DNA of 41,060 nucleotides from a virus. Below the pieces are notes generated by a model. That model did not search any database and was not told where the DNA came from. It saw only the letters and a list, made by a program, of their open reading frames with translations. Numbering within the stretch: the first letter of the stretch is position 1; each line of letters starts with the position of its first letter. Below are positions 1-7,033 of this stretch, one piece after another. The stretch lies in IMG/VR virus record IMGVR_UViG_3300028393_004369, positions 1 through 41,060 of that record; one strand, given 5' to 3'. Both the position numbers and the translations under genes were made by a program.

Positions 1-3
1 TGA

Positions 4-246
4 TTTATTCAAAGTCTTGATTTTGTTATAACAACTTGTACAAGTATTGCCCACCTTTGTGCTTCAAGTGGGAAGGAAGTATTCATAATGGTTCCGATTT
101 CTGCTTATTATGTTTGGAGTCATAGTGGTGATAAATCTCCTTGGTATGGTGACAATGTGACACTTTTACGACAAGAAAAGCCAAGATGTTGGAAAGCACC
201 ATTGGAGAAATTAAGGAAGATATTATTTGAAAAAGGACTTTTTTAA
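4..246 (+). CDS. C-terminal fragment of a GT9/TPR-type glycosyltransferase-like protein
   Basis: The reading frame ending at TAA 244-246 encodes FIQSLDFVITTCTSIAHLC, then a segment with SPWYGD and LLRQ. This matches the C-terminal nucleotide-sugar-binding end of heptosyltransferase-like (GT9/GT41-related) domains found after TPR repeats, where the usual pattern is LDLVI-x-x-D-T-S-x-A-H-L-A-G followed by SPWYP and LFRQ. The usual Asp before the TSIAHL motif is Cys here. The first in-frame codon of the window is TGA, so this frame cannot be extended leftwards as it stands. Either the gene is a remnant, or the upstream part lies in another frame. The next gene starts at the base after its stop. 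Family resemblance is clear; intactness is doubtful. Confidence 0.55.
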   Translation, partial: FIQSLDFVITTCTSIAHLCASSGKEVFIMVPISAYYVWSHSGDKSPWYGDNVTLLRQEKPRCWKAPLEKLRKILFEKGLF

Positions 247-447
247 ATGATAAGATCTGATTACGATTATTCTGATTTTCAGTTTAGCATTTTTTCTTTT
301 TCATTTTGGCTTTCTGGTAAAATTGAAAAATTAATGAAAAACGAATATTACATTTTGTTCTTGGTGATAGCAATGATTTTCGTATTGCAAATTGGTGTTC
401 CTTTGATTGTAGATTATTTTATGATGGAGAATGACGATGACAACTGA
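247..447 (+). CDS. Small single-pass membrane protein (66 aa)
   Basis: No family is recognised. The ATG directly follows the TAA of the preceding frame and the stop overlaps the next gene (431). A hydrophobic segment of about 24 residues (roughly 35-58) is followed by a very acidic tail ending ENDDDN, and two Lys-containing stretches precede it, so an N-in, single-pass topology is plausible. The N-terminal 29 residues are aromatic and Ser-rich and may not be translated: an internal ATG at 334 would give a 37-aa protein that is little more than the membrane segment and tail. Confidence 0.5.
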   Translation: MIRSDYDYSDFQFSIFSFSFWLSGKIEKLMKNEYYILFLVIAMIFVLQIGVPLIVDYFMMENDDDN

Positions 448-1714
448 AGATCCAATGTATGTCTCAGTGGAAATGAATCTTTATTCGTTTCACATCTATA
501 AGATTGTACTTTATGGACTTGAACATCACCCTGCTGGTCAGCAAGGAAGAATGCGTCTTACGAAAATAGAGTCCATAGATAGTAGTAAAATTTCCGAAGA
601 AATAATTGTTGTCAAGGCATGGTCTGAGATGACGGAACCTGCATCTGTAGTCTCGATAGACTTATCAATGAAGCAATTCAATAGAATTATTTGGGGTGGC
701 TTCCAACGATATTTCGGTCCATCTGTCTATACGGTTACATGTGTTGGCGTGTCTCATCTTGTCGATTCAATTCTTTCTTCGTATCTCTTGAAAGTAACTT
801 TTCGTGGCGAATTGGACAAAACAGACGAAGAAAAATGTTTTTCGCACATGCTTGAAATGGCTGATCCTGAATTGTTCCATCAAAATCAAAAAGATAGAGA
901 AAAAAGACTGCATGCGGAATTGGGTAAATTCAAGGGAGATGAGGCATCATCACGAAACGAATTTCGGGATGATATCAAAGAGAGACATATCGGCAAGGAA
1001 TGGGAGGAATGGGATTCAACTCCTCCCCTTACGGAAGCAACTCCTCCCCTTGCTACCAACATAAAGGGGGAAGCTACCAACACAAAGGGGGAAGCTACCA
1101 ACACAAAGGGGGAAGCTACCAACACAAAGGGGGAAGCTACCAACACAAAGGGGGAAGCTACCAACACAAAGGGGGAAGCTACCAACACAAAGGGTGCAAG
1201 TGGAGTAGTAGGACATCTTGGAAAAGAAGGTGAGGCTGGAAAAAGCCCACAGCAATACATAGTTGAACTGGAAAGGGCTATGCTTGACGATAGCGAATGC
1301 AATCTTGAGATTCAAAAACATCAAAAAGAATACATTGAAGAACTTAAAAGGATTATTGACACCAACAACGAATACAACAAAAGGATTACTGGATACAATC
1401 TGGAACTTCAGTCTTATCATGGTCTGCTTGAGTCGTTGGTCGAGCGATACGAAAAAGCGATACGAGAACATCAAAAAGAAATGACACAGCATTGGAAAAA
1501 TCTTGGAATTGATGAAGTTCAGATACCAGATTTGGACATGAACAAAAAGCTGTGGTCGGAAATTTACAATCCAGAAATTATAAGGTCACAAACTGTGACC
1601 AAAGAACTATTGAAGGAAAATGCAGATTTGAAAGTCAAATTGAAAATGGCTTTAGAATTGCTTTCCGCTAGGGAACAAATGCTGGTAAACTTAGAAGAGA
1701 GCAGTCAGAAATGA
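431..1714 (+). CDS. Coiled-coil protein with seven TNTKGEA heptapeptide repeats (427 aa)
   Basis: No known family is recognised. Three parts are visible. Residues 1 to about 140 look globular and beta-rich. About residues 150-205 are charged and polar, leading into a low-complexity linker of seven near-identical 7-residue repeats (TNTKGEA, first copy TNIKGEA) at about 208-256. The C-terminal 160 residues are strongly helical and Glu/Lys/Leu-rich, probably a coiled coil. The repeats come from a 21-bp tandem DNA repeat that keeps the frame, so copy number can change without breaking the gene. It overlaps the upstream gene by 17 nt and the downstream gene by 4 nt (ATGA), which suggests translational coupling. 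A structural or scaffold-like role is possible but unproven. Confidence 0.75.
   Translation: MTMTTEDPMYVSVEMNLYSFHIYKIVLYGLEHHPAGQQGRMRLTKIESIDSSKISEEIIVVKAWSEMTEPASVVSIDLSMKQFNRIIWGGFQRYFGPSVYTVTCVGVSHLVDSILSSYLLKVTFRGELDKTDEEKCFSHMLEMADPELFHQNQKDREKRLHAELGKFKGDEASSRNEFRDDIKERHIGKEWEEWDSTPPLTEATPPLATNIKGEATNTKGEATNTKGEATNTKGEATNTKGEATNTKGEATNTKGASGVVGHLGKEGEAGKSPQQYIVELERAMLDDSECNLEIQKHQKEYIEELKRIIDTNNEYNKRITGYNLELQSYHGLLESLVERYEKAIREHQKEMTQHWKNLGIDEVQIPDLDMNKKLWSEIYNPEIIRSQTVTKELLKENADLKVKLKMALELLSAREQMLVNLEESSQK
1017..1198 (+). repeat. 21-bp in-frame tandem repeat
   Basis: Seven consecutive 21-bp units of GCTACCAACACAAAGGGGGA plus A start at 1052, 1073, 1094, 1115, 1136, 1157 and 1178. 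The first differs by one base (ATAAAG) and the last decays to GGGTGCA. Just upstream, CAACTCCTCCCCTT occurs twice (1017 and 1038), also 21 bp apart, so the array probably once extended further left. The near identity of the central copies points to recent slippage or unequal exchange. Confidence 0.95.
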
Positions 1715-1902
1715 GCAAGGTTGAAAACAAAAGTGATGAAGTGATTCGCAATTTTGATTCTGACACTTTGAGAGATTTAAATCTAAGAGGTGCGATTATA
1801 TTGCAAAAGGATATGACTGGTGCGGATGTTCTTGATGCGTATTTGAATGGTGTGCATGCGATTCCTATTGATCTGAACAAGGAAATGAAAAATGATATAT
1901 AG
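1711..1902 (+). CDS. Hypothetical protein (63 aa)
   Basis: A short, mostly soluble protein of no recognised family, with a central GAIILQKDMTGADVLDAYLN segment that suggests a small alpha/beta fold. The start overlaps the previous stop by ATGA and the end overlaps the next gene by 11 nt, so it sits in a translationally coupled series. Retention of the overlaps on both sides is the main evidence that it is real. Confidence 0.6.
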   Translation: MSKVENKSDEVIRNFDSDTLRDLNLRGAIILQKDMTGADVLDAYLNGVHAIPIDLNKEMKNDI

Positions 1903-2365
1903 AGTAATTGAAAGAAAGACAAATCTATATCGTAATCAATTTACCTATTGGGATAATAAAGTCCTTTACTGTGGCATAAATAACACACAAGCTAGAGTGA
2001 CTTATCTTTCAAGTAAGCCTAATGACTATAATAATGGATTTGGGGAAACTGCTTCTGAAACTGTTATAGAAGAGTTTGAAAGCTACTCGAAAGATATTAG
2101 ATCAGAAGAAGTAATTTTTACTAATAAAATTGAAATAGATGAACAAGCAGTAAAAAATACTATTGCCGAAATAAAAAAATTAAACTGTTCTGATACTGTT
2201 TCGACATCACATGTGAGACTATCAAGAAAAAATAATGATTTGAATGTAGAGATTAAAGTTGGAGAAAAATGGATATGTGTGATCAATGATATTTATGATC
2301 AAGATTTCGTGCATGTCATTACAGTTTCAGACCTTTCTGAAGTCAACAAGAAATTTAGGATGTAA
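1892..2365 (+). CDS. Hypothetical protein (157 aa)
   Basis: Not recognised. It is a soluble, mixed alpha/beta protein without a signal peptide or membrane segment. The N-terminal 65 residues look beta-rich (WDNKVLYCGINNTQARVTYL). The C-terminal half carries a helix (EQAVKNTIAEIKKL) and then beta strands (NDLNVEIKVGEKWICVIND). The start lies inside the end of the previous gene. Composition and codon use match the neighbours. Confidence 0.65.
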   Translation: MIYRVIERKTNLYRNQFTYWDNKVLYCGINNTQARVTYLSSKPNDYNNGFGETASETVIEEFESYSKDIRSEEVIFTNKIEIDEQAVKNTIAEIKKLNCSDTVSTSHVRLSRKNNDLNVEIKVGEKWICVINDIYDQDFVHVITVSDLSEVNKKFRM

Positions 2366-2370
2366 AAAAT

Positions 2371-2466
2371 ATGGCTTTGAATCATTTAATTTTGGCATTG
2401 CTATTTTTGGCGATATTGTTTCAAATCGTAATATTACTTAGTCCAAACGATGAGATCGAAGAATGA
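2371..2466 (+). CDS. Tiny membrane peptide (31 aa)
   Basis: A 31-residue reading frame that is almost one hydrophobic helix (LILALLFLAILFQIVILL) followed by the acidic tail SPNDEIEE. It fills the only gap between 2365 and 2463, and its TGA overlaps the ATG of the next gene (ATGA at 2463), a strong sign of real coupling in this gene run. The Shine-Dalgarno upstream is weak. Tiny transmembrane proteins of this kind are common in large phages and their function is not known here. Confidence 0.55.
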   Translation: MALNHLILALLFLAILFQIVILLSPNDEIEE

Positions 2467-2699
2467 ATCTACAGGAATTGCAGCAAGAGGTTTTAGACGC
2501 TTCTTTTTCCGTTCACAAATCAAAGTTAGCTTTGCGAAATGCAAGAATTGCTACTTTTGAATCTCATAAAAGATATAATATTGTCTCGAAGAAATATCAA
2601 CTTGCGTTAAAAGAGCAAGATAAAATCGCATACGAAGCAGTAGTTAGTGGTTGTGCAACATTGGCTTGTTCCGCTAGAGCTATTGTGAGATTGCGATGA
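2463..2699 (+). CDS. Small helical protein (78 aa)
   Basis: No family is recognised. The whole protein appears alpha-helical and basic, with Leu/Ala/Glu/Lys spacing that suggests a coiled coil (LQQEVLDASFSVHKSKLALR). The end holds two Cys (GCATLACSARA). It is overlapped by four bases on both sides (2463 ATGA, 2696 ATGA), so it is part of a coupled operon. Confidence 0.6.
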   Translation: MNLQELQQEVLDASFSVHKSKLALRNARIATFESHKRYNIVSKKYQLALKEQDKIAYEAVVSGCATLACSARAIVRLR

Positions 2700-3052
2700 A
2701 GGCAGAAGAATTTGACGAGAAGTTTGATAGTGGAGAAGATATATCAGGTTGTTTGAATATCGGGGAAAATATGACTTTGCCATACGAAAGAACTAGATCA
2801 ATTGCACAGACAAGAAAATTCTTGGTTGATCTTGCATTTAACTTAAAGAGAATTCCAAAAGAAGTACGAGAAATGGCGAAGGGATGTTTGCGACATTACC
2901 CTGATGTTTCACATATTCAAGAAATGTGCGAAAAATGTCCAGAGATAATGGATATGCAAACTACCAATTCTATGATAGAATGTTTTCGTTGGACTGGTGT
3001 TGATGATGCTGTTAAATTAGGCAAGAAAATCAAGAAAGAAAGAAAGAAGTAA
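2696..3052 (+). CDS. Hypothetical protein (118 aa)
   Basis: A soluble protein with a conserved-looking helical core (RTRSIAQTRKFLVDLAF, then IPKEVREMAKGCLRHYPD) and three cysteines in its second half (CLRHYPD...MCEKCPEIMD). The paired CEKC could bind a metal, but a second pair is missing. It overlaps its upstream neighbour by ATGA and is separated by a single base from the homing endonuclease. Similar small proteins with a RTRSIAQTR-like segment occur in phages, but I cannot name the family. Confidence 0.65.
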   Translation: MKAEEFDEKFDSGEDISGCLNIGENMTLPYERTRSIAQTRKFLVDLAFNLKRIPKEVREMAKGCLRHYPDVSHIQEMCEKCPEIMDMQTTNSMIECFRWTGVDDAVKLGKKIKKERKK

Positions 3053-3053
3053 T

Positions 3054-3611
3054 ATGCCTAGGAACTCCAAACCTAAAGAATTGAACTGGGATTTTTTGAG
3101 CCAATACTTTGAAGTAGATCCTTCAAGTGTTACTGGATTGACATGGAAAGAGAGAGAAGAAAGTGTTGGTCGTTGGAATGAACAATATGCTGGAGGACAG
3201 GCTGGAACCGTATTTACAGATGAAGACGGAAGAAAATATTGCAGTGTAATGTTAACTGTCGATGGAGTTGAAAGAAGAATTTCAACTTGGAGGGCTGTTT
3301 ACATGATTTCCAAAAAAACAAATATAAAAAAAGGTTTGACCATTGGGCATATTGATGGAAATAATTTGAACAATGATATATCTAATTTGAAAGTTTGCCC
3401 TCATGTTGAAAATTTAGTTAATGCAAAGATTCATTGCAAAAACACATCTGGAGTTAAGGGTGTTCATTGGGATCATCGTAAGCAGAGATGGATTGCACAG
3501 ATAACAGTAAAATCTAAAAAAATAAAACTTGGAGCATTTTTGACAAAACAGGAAGCAATTGATGCTAGGTTAGAAGCTGAGAAAAAATACCGAAGTCAAT
3601 ACGCCAGATAA
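3054..3611 (+). CDS. HNH homing endonuclease with AP2 DNA-binding domain
   Basis: An HNH_3-type nuclease core lies at about residues 75-125: a His-rich strand and the pattern GHIDGNNLNNDISNLKVC, where the His and the Asn/Asp residues form the metal-binding, hydrolytic site. It is followed by NTSGVKGVHWDHRKQRWIAQ and LGAFLTKQEAIDARLEAEKK, a textbook AP2/ERF-type DNA-binding domain (about 125-180). This HNH plus AP2 order is typical of free-standing phage homing endonucleases that spread by cutting a cognate site. The protein appears complete (185 aa). It sits in a run of small genes one base after its neighbour, so the likely homing site is the allele lacking this insertion between 2696-3052 and 3635. 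Confidence 0.9.
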   Translation: MPRNSKPKELNWDFLSQYFEVDPSSVTGLTWKEREESVGRWNEQYAGGQAGTVFTDEDGRKYCSVMLTVDGVERRISTWRAVYMISKKTNIKKGLTIGHIDGNNLNNDISNLKVCPHVENLVNAKIHCKNTSGVKGVHWDHRKQRWIAQITVKSKKIKLGAFLTKQEAIDARLEAEKKYRSQYAR

Positions 3612-3634
3612 TTTATACTTTTTTTGAGGCAAAA

Positions 3635-4012
3635 ATGAAACTTAATTCTCCAGTTATTGCGATATACATTCTTTTCACATTGATTCCTATTTCGTACTGC
3701 ATGTATTTAAATGCAGAGATAAAAAACTCAATAGAAGATTATAGATCTTTGCAGAGCAAGGCGTTTGTTCTGGAAGACAATGCGGATTACGAAGGATTAA
3801 AGAATTACAATACTGGATTTAGTGATGGATACGAGACTGCGAAAAACGAAAACAAATTGATTGATTGGCAGTCTTCGATTTTGACAAAAGGATATGAAAG
3901 TGGAATTATAAAATGTTATTATGTTTCAAATGAAGGCAAACAGATAGAGTTTCCGCTTAAGAAATGGGTTAATGTTGAATTCCCTTTGAACAAGTGGATG
4001 CCAAGTAAGTGA
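3635..4012 (+). CDS. Membrane-anchored small protein (125 aa)
   Basis: An N-terminal hydrophobic helix (residues 5-24, VIAIYILFTLIPISYCMYL) is followed by a soluble domain with a short coiled-coil region and a central FSDGYETAKNENK segment. This layout resembles the 167-aa protein at 37335-37838, which also has an N-terminal anchor and a YYRGMDQ/YEDGYHRA-type segment, so the two may be distant relatives. Start support: GAGG 10 nt upstream. It overlaps the next gene by GTGA. Function unknown. Confidence 0.6.
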   Translation: MKLNSPVIAIYILFTLIPISYCMYLNAEIKNSIEDYRSLQSKAFVLEDNADYEGLKNYNTGFSDGYETAKNENKLIDWQSSILTKGYESGIIKCYYVSNEGKQIEFPLKKWVNVEFPLNKWMPSK

Positions 4013-4230
4013 TTGCTGTATTTTTTATATTGATGCCAATAACTATTATTGGCATTTTATTATATTTATCATATTTAACATTTCAATTATTGGTAGAAGT
4101 TGTTAAATTGAAAAAGCTTCGTAAAAATGTTGAATCTGAAAAAAGATTTCCGAAGATAAAAAGAAAAATAAACAAGGCAGTTTTAAGAAAAAAAATTAAA
4201 AAAGGAAGATTCACAAGTTTGATAAAATGA
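4009..4230 (+). CDS. Small basic membrane protein (73 aa), GTG start
   Basis: The GTG start overlaps the TGA of the preceding gene. Residues 2-35 form one long or two short transmembrane helices, and the remaining 38 residues are extremely basic (KLKKLRK, KRKINKAVLRKKIKKGR), consistent with a cytoplasmic tail touching nucleic acid or phospholipid. No homolog is recognised. It lies between a membrane-anchored and a soluble small protein, in an operon of short genes. Confidence 0.55.
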   Translation: MIAVFFILMPITIIGILLYLSYLTFQLLVEVVKLKKLRKNVESEKRFPKIKRKINKAVLRKKIKKGRFTSLIK

Positions 4231-4251
4231 AATAACACGCTATTTTAATAT

Positions 4252-4443
4252 ATGAAAAACTATAAAAAAGAATTTGAAGAATTAAAAGAAATTTCAATAA
4301 AACTTGCTGCAATTGCAAGAAATAATGCAGTTTACAAAAGTTCAACTACAGACCTTTATAACAATTGTATAAAGAAGATGTTTGATCTTGGATGTTTTCC
4401 AAAAGAATTTGATCAAGAAATTCTTATAGATGATTTAAGGTAA
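4252..4443 (+). CDS. Hypothetical helical protein (63 aa)
   Basis: A short, charged, mostly helical protein with no recognised family. There is no Shine-Dalgarno. The AT-rich TATTTT at 4241-4246 lies at the distance expected of a -10 box for a transcript starting near the ATG, so it may be leaderless. The stop is followed after one base by the first GT25-like gene. Confidence 0.5.
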   Translation: MKNYKKEFEELKEISIKLAAIARNNAVYKSSTTDLYNNCIKKMFDLGCFPKEFDQEILIDDLR

Positions 4444-4444
4444 A

Positions 4445-5122
4445 ATGGAAATATTAGAACCAACACTTAACTGGAACTATAACACAGAAGTAAGTAATTC
4501 TTATATTATCACTATCAAAGATCATAAGAATTCAGAGCTTATGGGGCAACGATGTCTTGAGTCTTGTGGTAGGGTTGGTCAAAAAGCAGTTATATGGGAT
4601 GCCTTTGATGGCACTGGCGAAAAGATCAAAGTTCCAGAACATGCTAGAAATACTAATTGGTTAAAGTGGTTAAAATTAACAAATTACAGTTTAACTAAAC
4701 CAGAAATTTGTTGTTGGCTTTCTCATTTTTCTCTTTGGTGTAAGTGCATAGAAGAAGACATGCCTTTGGTAGCACTAGAACATGATGCTATTATGCTTCA
4801 ACCTTTTACGCATCACAATGTTTTCAATTCAATTGTTTATTTGGGCAGCAGCGAACAGGTTAAAAGTAATTATTGGAATCCCATACCACCACATGCACAA
4901 ATGGGTCACAATTATCGTTACATTCTCAGAACACACGCTTACTCAATTGATCCATTAGTCGCTAAAAATTTAGTATCACATGCGATTGAAAGAGGAATTT
5001 ATACTGCGGTTGATGTAATGATGAAGGTGCAAGAGTTTTCAATAGTATCATTTGGTATTTTCGCAGCAGACATGGCAGGAGAAACCACCATATACGAACA
5101 TGATGTTCCATTTAAGGCTTAA
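4445..5122 (+). CDS. GT25-family-like glycosyltransferase, copy 1
   Basis: It resembles the LPS/collagen glycosyltransferase 25 family. The N-terminus has a strand SYIITIKDHKNSE, then WDAFDGTG (family pattern W-x-A-x-D-G), EICCWLSHFSLW (family: A/C-x-x-S-H-x-x-x-W) and LVALEHDAIML, which corresponds to the family's ilEDDa metal/nucleotide-binding strand but with EHD in place of EDD. Expected role: transfer of a hexose from a nucleotide sugar to a glycan acceptor. It is tandem with a paralog two bases downstream; the two share the framework NTEVSNSYIITIK/NTEIESAYIITIK. A cytoplasmic enzyme acting on LPS-type or virion glycans is inferred. Confidence 0.75.
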   Translation: MEILEPTLNWNYNTEVSNSYIITIKDHKNSELMGQRCLESCGRVGQKAVIWDAFDGTGEKIKVPEHARNTNWLKWLKLTNYSLTKPEICCWLSHFSLWCKCIEEDMPLVALEHDAIMLQPFTHHNVFNSIVYLGSSEQVKSNYWNPIPPHAQMGHNYRYILRTHAYSIDPLVAKNLVSHAIERGIYTAVDVMMKVQEFSIVSFGIFAADMAGETTIYEHDVPFKA

Positions 5123-5124
5123 CA

Positions 5125-5838
5125 ATGGAAAAACTAAAAGAAACATTAAATTTCAATTACAACACAGAAATAGAATCTGCATATATTATTACGATAAAAG
5201 GTCATGAACTTTCGGAGTCGATGTCTAGAAGATGTGCAGAAAGCTGTGATAAAGTTAAAATGCCATATAAGGTATCAGAAGCATTCAATGGAACTACTGG
5301 AGAAATAATAGTTCCAGAACATTTGAAAAATCAAAATTGGGTGAAATGGGTTAAAGTTGCAAATGAAGCATTGGCACTTACTGAAATTTGTACTGTTTTA
5401 AGTCATGTTGCACTTTGGTCTCATTGTGTTGAAATAGACAGACCAATTATTGCTTTGGAACATGATGCAATTGTTTTACAGAATTTCACACATCATCCAG
5501 CATTTAATGCGATTATATATTTGGGAAGCATTGAACAGCTTCAGAATAATTATTGGGGTAGTATTCCAATTCATGGTCAGTTGAATTGTAATTATAGATT
5601 TTGTTTAAGAACACATTCTTATTCTGTTGATCCAGTCATGGCTAAAAGGCTTTTATCTAGTATTGTTAAAAATGGCATTACGACATCAATTGATGTAATG
5701 CTTAGAAGTGATATTTACACAATATTACAATTTGGAATATTTGCTTATGATCAAGCAGATGGAGTTAGTACAGCACCAGAAAAAGATGACAAGAAGAAAG
5801 ATGTTAGGCTTATGAGGATCAATAATAAGATTTTGTAA
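5125..5838 (+). CDS. GT25-family-like glycosyltransferase, copy 2
   Basis: A paralog of the preceding gene, aligned over nearly its whole length: NFNYNTE, AYIITIKGH, EAFNGTTGEI, EICTVLSHVALW, IIALEHDAIVL, YWGSIPIHGQ and FGIFAYDQ. As in copy 1, the metal-binding-type strand reads EHD. The C-terminus carries an extra charged tail after the conserved FGIFA segment (DDKKKDVRLMRINN). The two bases between copies and the shared architecture point to tandem duplication followed by substantial divergence, hence probably different acceptors or donors. The downstream intergenic region contains a hairpin cluster. Confidence 0.75.
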   Translation: MEKLKETLNFNYNTEIESAYIITIKGHELSESMSRRCAESCDKVKMPYKVSEAFNGTTGEIIVPEHLKNQNWVKWVKVANEALALTEICTVLSHVALWSHCVEIDRPIIALEHDAIVLQNFTHHPAFNAIIYLGSIEQLQNNYWGSIPIHGQLNCNYRFCLRTHSYSVDPVMAKRLLSSIVKNGITTSIDVMLRSDIYTILQFGIFAYDQADGVSTAPEKDDKKKDVRLMRINNKIL

Positions 5839-5858
5839 TTAATTTATGTTAAGTTTCC

Positions 5859-5984
5859 CTTAACTAAAGAATGTCCTTAGTTAAGAGAAAGCGGTTTGCG
5901 TGAACTAAGGAATGTTCTTAGTCCAGCAAAGTGAACTAAGGAATGCTCTTAGTTCACGGAAACGCATTTGCGTGAACTAAGGAA
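5859..5984. repeat. Cluster of four related hairpin repeats (AACTAAGGAATG)
   Basis: Four copies of an AACTAAGGAATG-like core occur in 126 bp between two convergent genes. Unit 1 (5859-5885) is a perfect 9-bp stem, CTTAACTAA/TTAGTTAAG. Unit 2 (5901-5922) has a 6-bp stem. Unit 3 (5931-5957) is a perfect 10-bp stem, GTGAACTAAG/CTTAGTTCAC, with loop GAATGCT. Unit 4 (5972-5984) is a half unit lacking its 3' arm. TTTGCGTGAACTAAGGAAT is directly repeated at 5895 and 5967, and ACGCATTTGCGT (5962-5973) is a further small hairpin. Stop codons of both flanking genes lie just outside. Confidence 0.85.
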
Positions 5985-6413
5985 TTATATTTCTTTGTCC
6001 AATATTTCTAAAGGACTGTGTTCACTTAAGATTTTTCCTTGTTCATGCCTTGCTTCTTCATCTGTTGGTTCTGCTTTGCATATAAACTGCTTATCTCCAA
6101 TCCAAACAAGGAATTCATCAGTATAACCTTCTCTTTTTTTAATTGCCATTTCTAATTCAAGTTTTCCTTGTTTTATATCTATATGAAGAAAATCAGAGCT
6201 TTCTTCGTATAGCGAGGAGCTATTCCAAACTTTTGCTTTCCAATTTGATCTAAAATTCCAAGTTTCTTCTTTTAGAACTTTATTTCCATGGTCTACATCT
6301 GCAAAATATCTTTCTAAACAACAGAGTGGACAAAATGCATTTTTTGGCAATTCTCCTTTGAAATATCTGTTATCTAAAAAAATATTTCCACAATCTTCGC
6401 ATTCTCTTTCCAT
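5985..6413 (-). CDS. Hypothetical protein with N-terminal Cys4 zinc ribbon (142 aa)
   Basis: The first 35 residues contain CEDC and CPLCC spaced about 20 residues apart, as in a treble-clef or zinc-ribbon metal site. The rest is alpha/beta with a segment EFLVWIGDKQFICKAEPTDEE. The AEPTDEE motif recurs in the neighbouring gene (GEPTRDE), preceded in both by a similar strand, which suggests a shared C-terminal domain. A good Shine-Dalgarno (AAGGAGAAT on the minus strand) precedes the ATG. The function is not known; nucleic-acid binding through the ribbon is a possibility only. Confidence 0.65.
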   Translation of the reverse strand: MERECEDCGNIFLDNRYFKGELPKNAFCPLCCLERYFADVDHGNKVLKEETWNFRSNWKAKVWNSSSLYEESSDFLHIDIKQGKLELEMAIKKREGYTDEFLVWIGDKQFICKAEPTDEEARHEQGKILSEHSPLEILDKEI

Positions 6414-6424
6414 TGTGATTCTCC

Positions 6425-6859
6425 TTAACTAGCTGTTAGTTGTTTATACTCTTCGTGAAGTTTTTCGAGGTTATTGATCAGGTCTATACCATTTAATCCT
6501 AGTTCTTTTGTCCTTTTTAAGACATATTCATCTCTTGTTGGTTCTCCTTTCATAAGAAACCTATGGGCAGTCGATTTAATTGCCCTAATTTCGACAATTA
6601 CTTCGTTATTACCATCTGCATCAACTCTGTATTTTTTGACGATTTTGACTGGATCTGCTTCAACTTCGCCAGTTTCAAGGTTGACGAAATCACCACCAGC
6701 TTCAAGTACTTTGTGTGTAACATCGTAATCCCTGTCATCCATTCCAAATTCATCCAAAACTAATGGAATTCCCATCAGATCGGCCATCTTATCCATTGGT
6801 ATAATGTAATACCTGCTGCAATTACAATTTAGAATATTTTCTTCATCTTCTCGAATCAT
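6425..6859 (-). CDS. Hypothetical protein (144 aa), possible partner of the downstream Cys4 gene
   Basis: No family is recognised. It has a short acidic N-terminus with NCNCSRY, a central beta-rich part (KKYRVDADGNNEVIVEIRAI), then FLMKGEPTRDEYVLKRTKEL and a C-terminal helix. The GEPTRDE segment and its position before a Lys-rich helix resemble AEPTDEEARHEQGKIL in the next gene of the same strand, so the two may be diverged duplicates of one domain. An AAGGAGAATC-like Shine-Dalgarno is visible. It is first in a two-gene minus-strand unit. Confidence 0.6.
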   Translation of the reverse strand: MIREDEENILNCNCSRYYIIPMDKMADLMGIPLVLDEFGMDDRDYDVTHKVLEAGGDFVNLETGEVEADPVKIVKKYRVDADGNNEVIVEIRAIKSTAHRFLMKGEPTRDEYVLKRTKELGLNGIDLINNLEKLHEEYKQLTAS

Positions 6860-7033
6860 TTTGATTCTCCTTGGGTTAAAGTTATCTGCCTACTATGTTG
6901 TTCGTTTGAAGTTGGAAAATATTCAATTAAAAATGGATATTTTCTCAAAATAAATTTCTCTCTACTTATACTGGACAGGATATTGCCTGTTTGTAGTAGA
7001 AAAATCAATTTTTTTTGGTTATAATAATTTTTC

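Noticed and set aside
1017-1198. CRISPR array
   Set aside because: The repeat has no spacers and lies inside a coding region; the hairpins at 5859-5984 also lack regular spacers.
886-1492. Minus-strand reading frames across the 21-bp repeat
   Set aside because: Open only because the repeat lacks stops in every frame; no ribosome site, and the plus-strand gene fits the operon.
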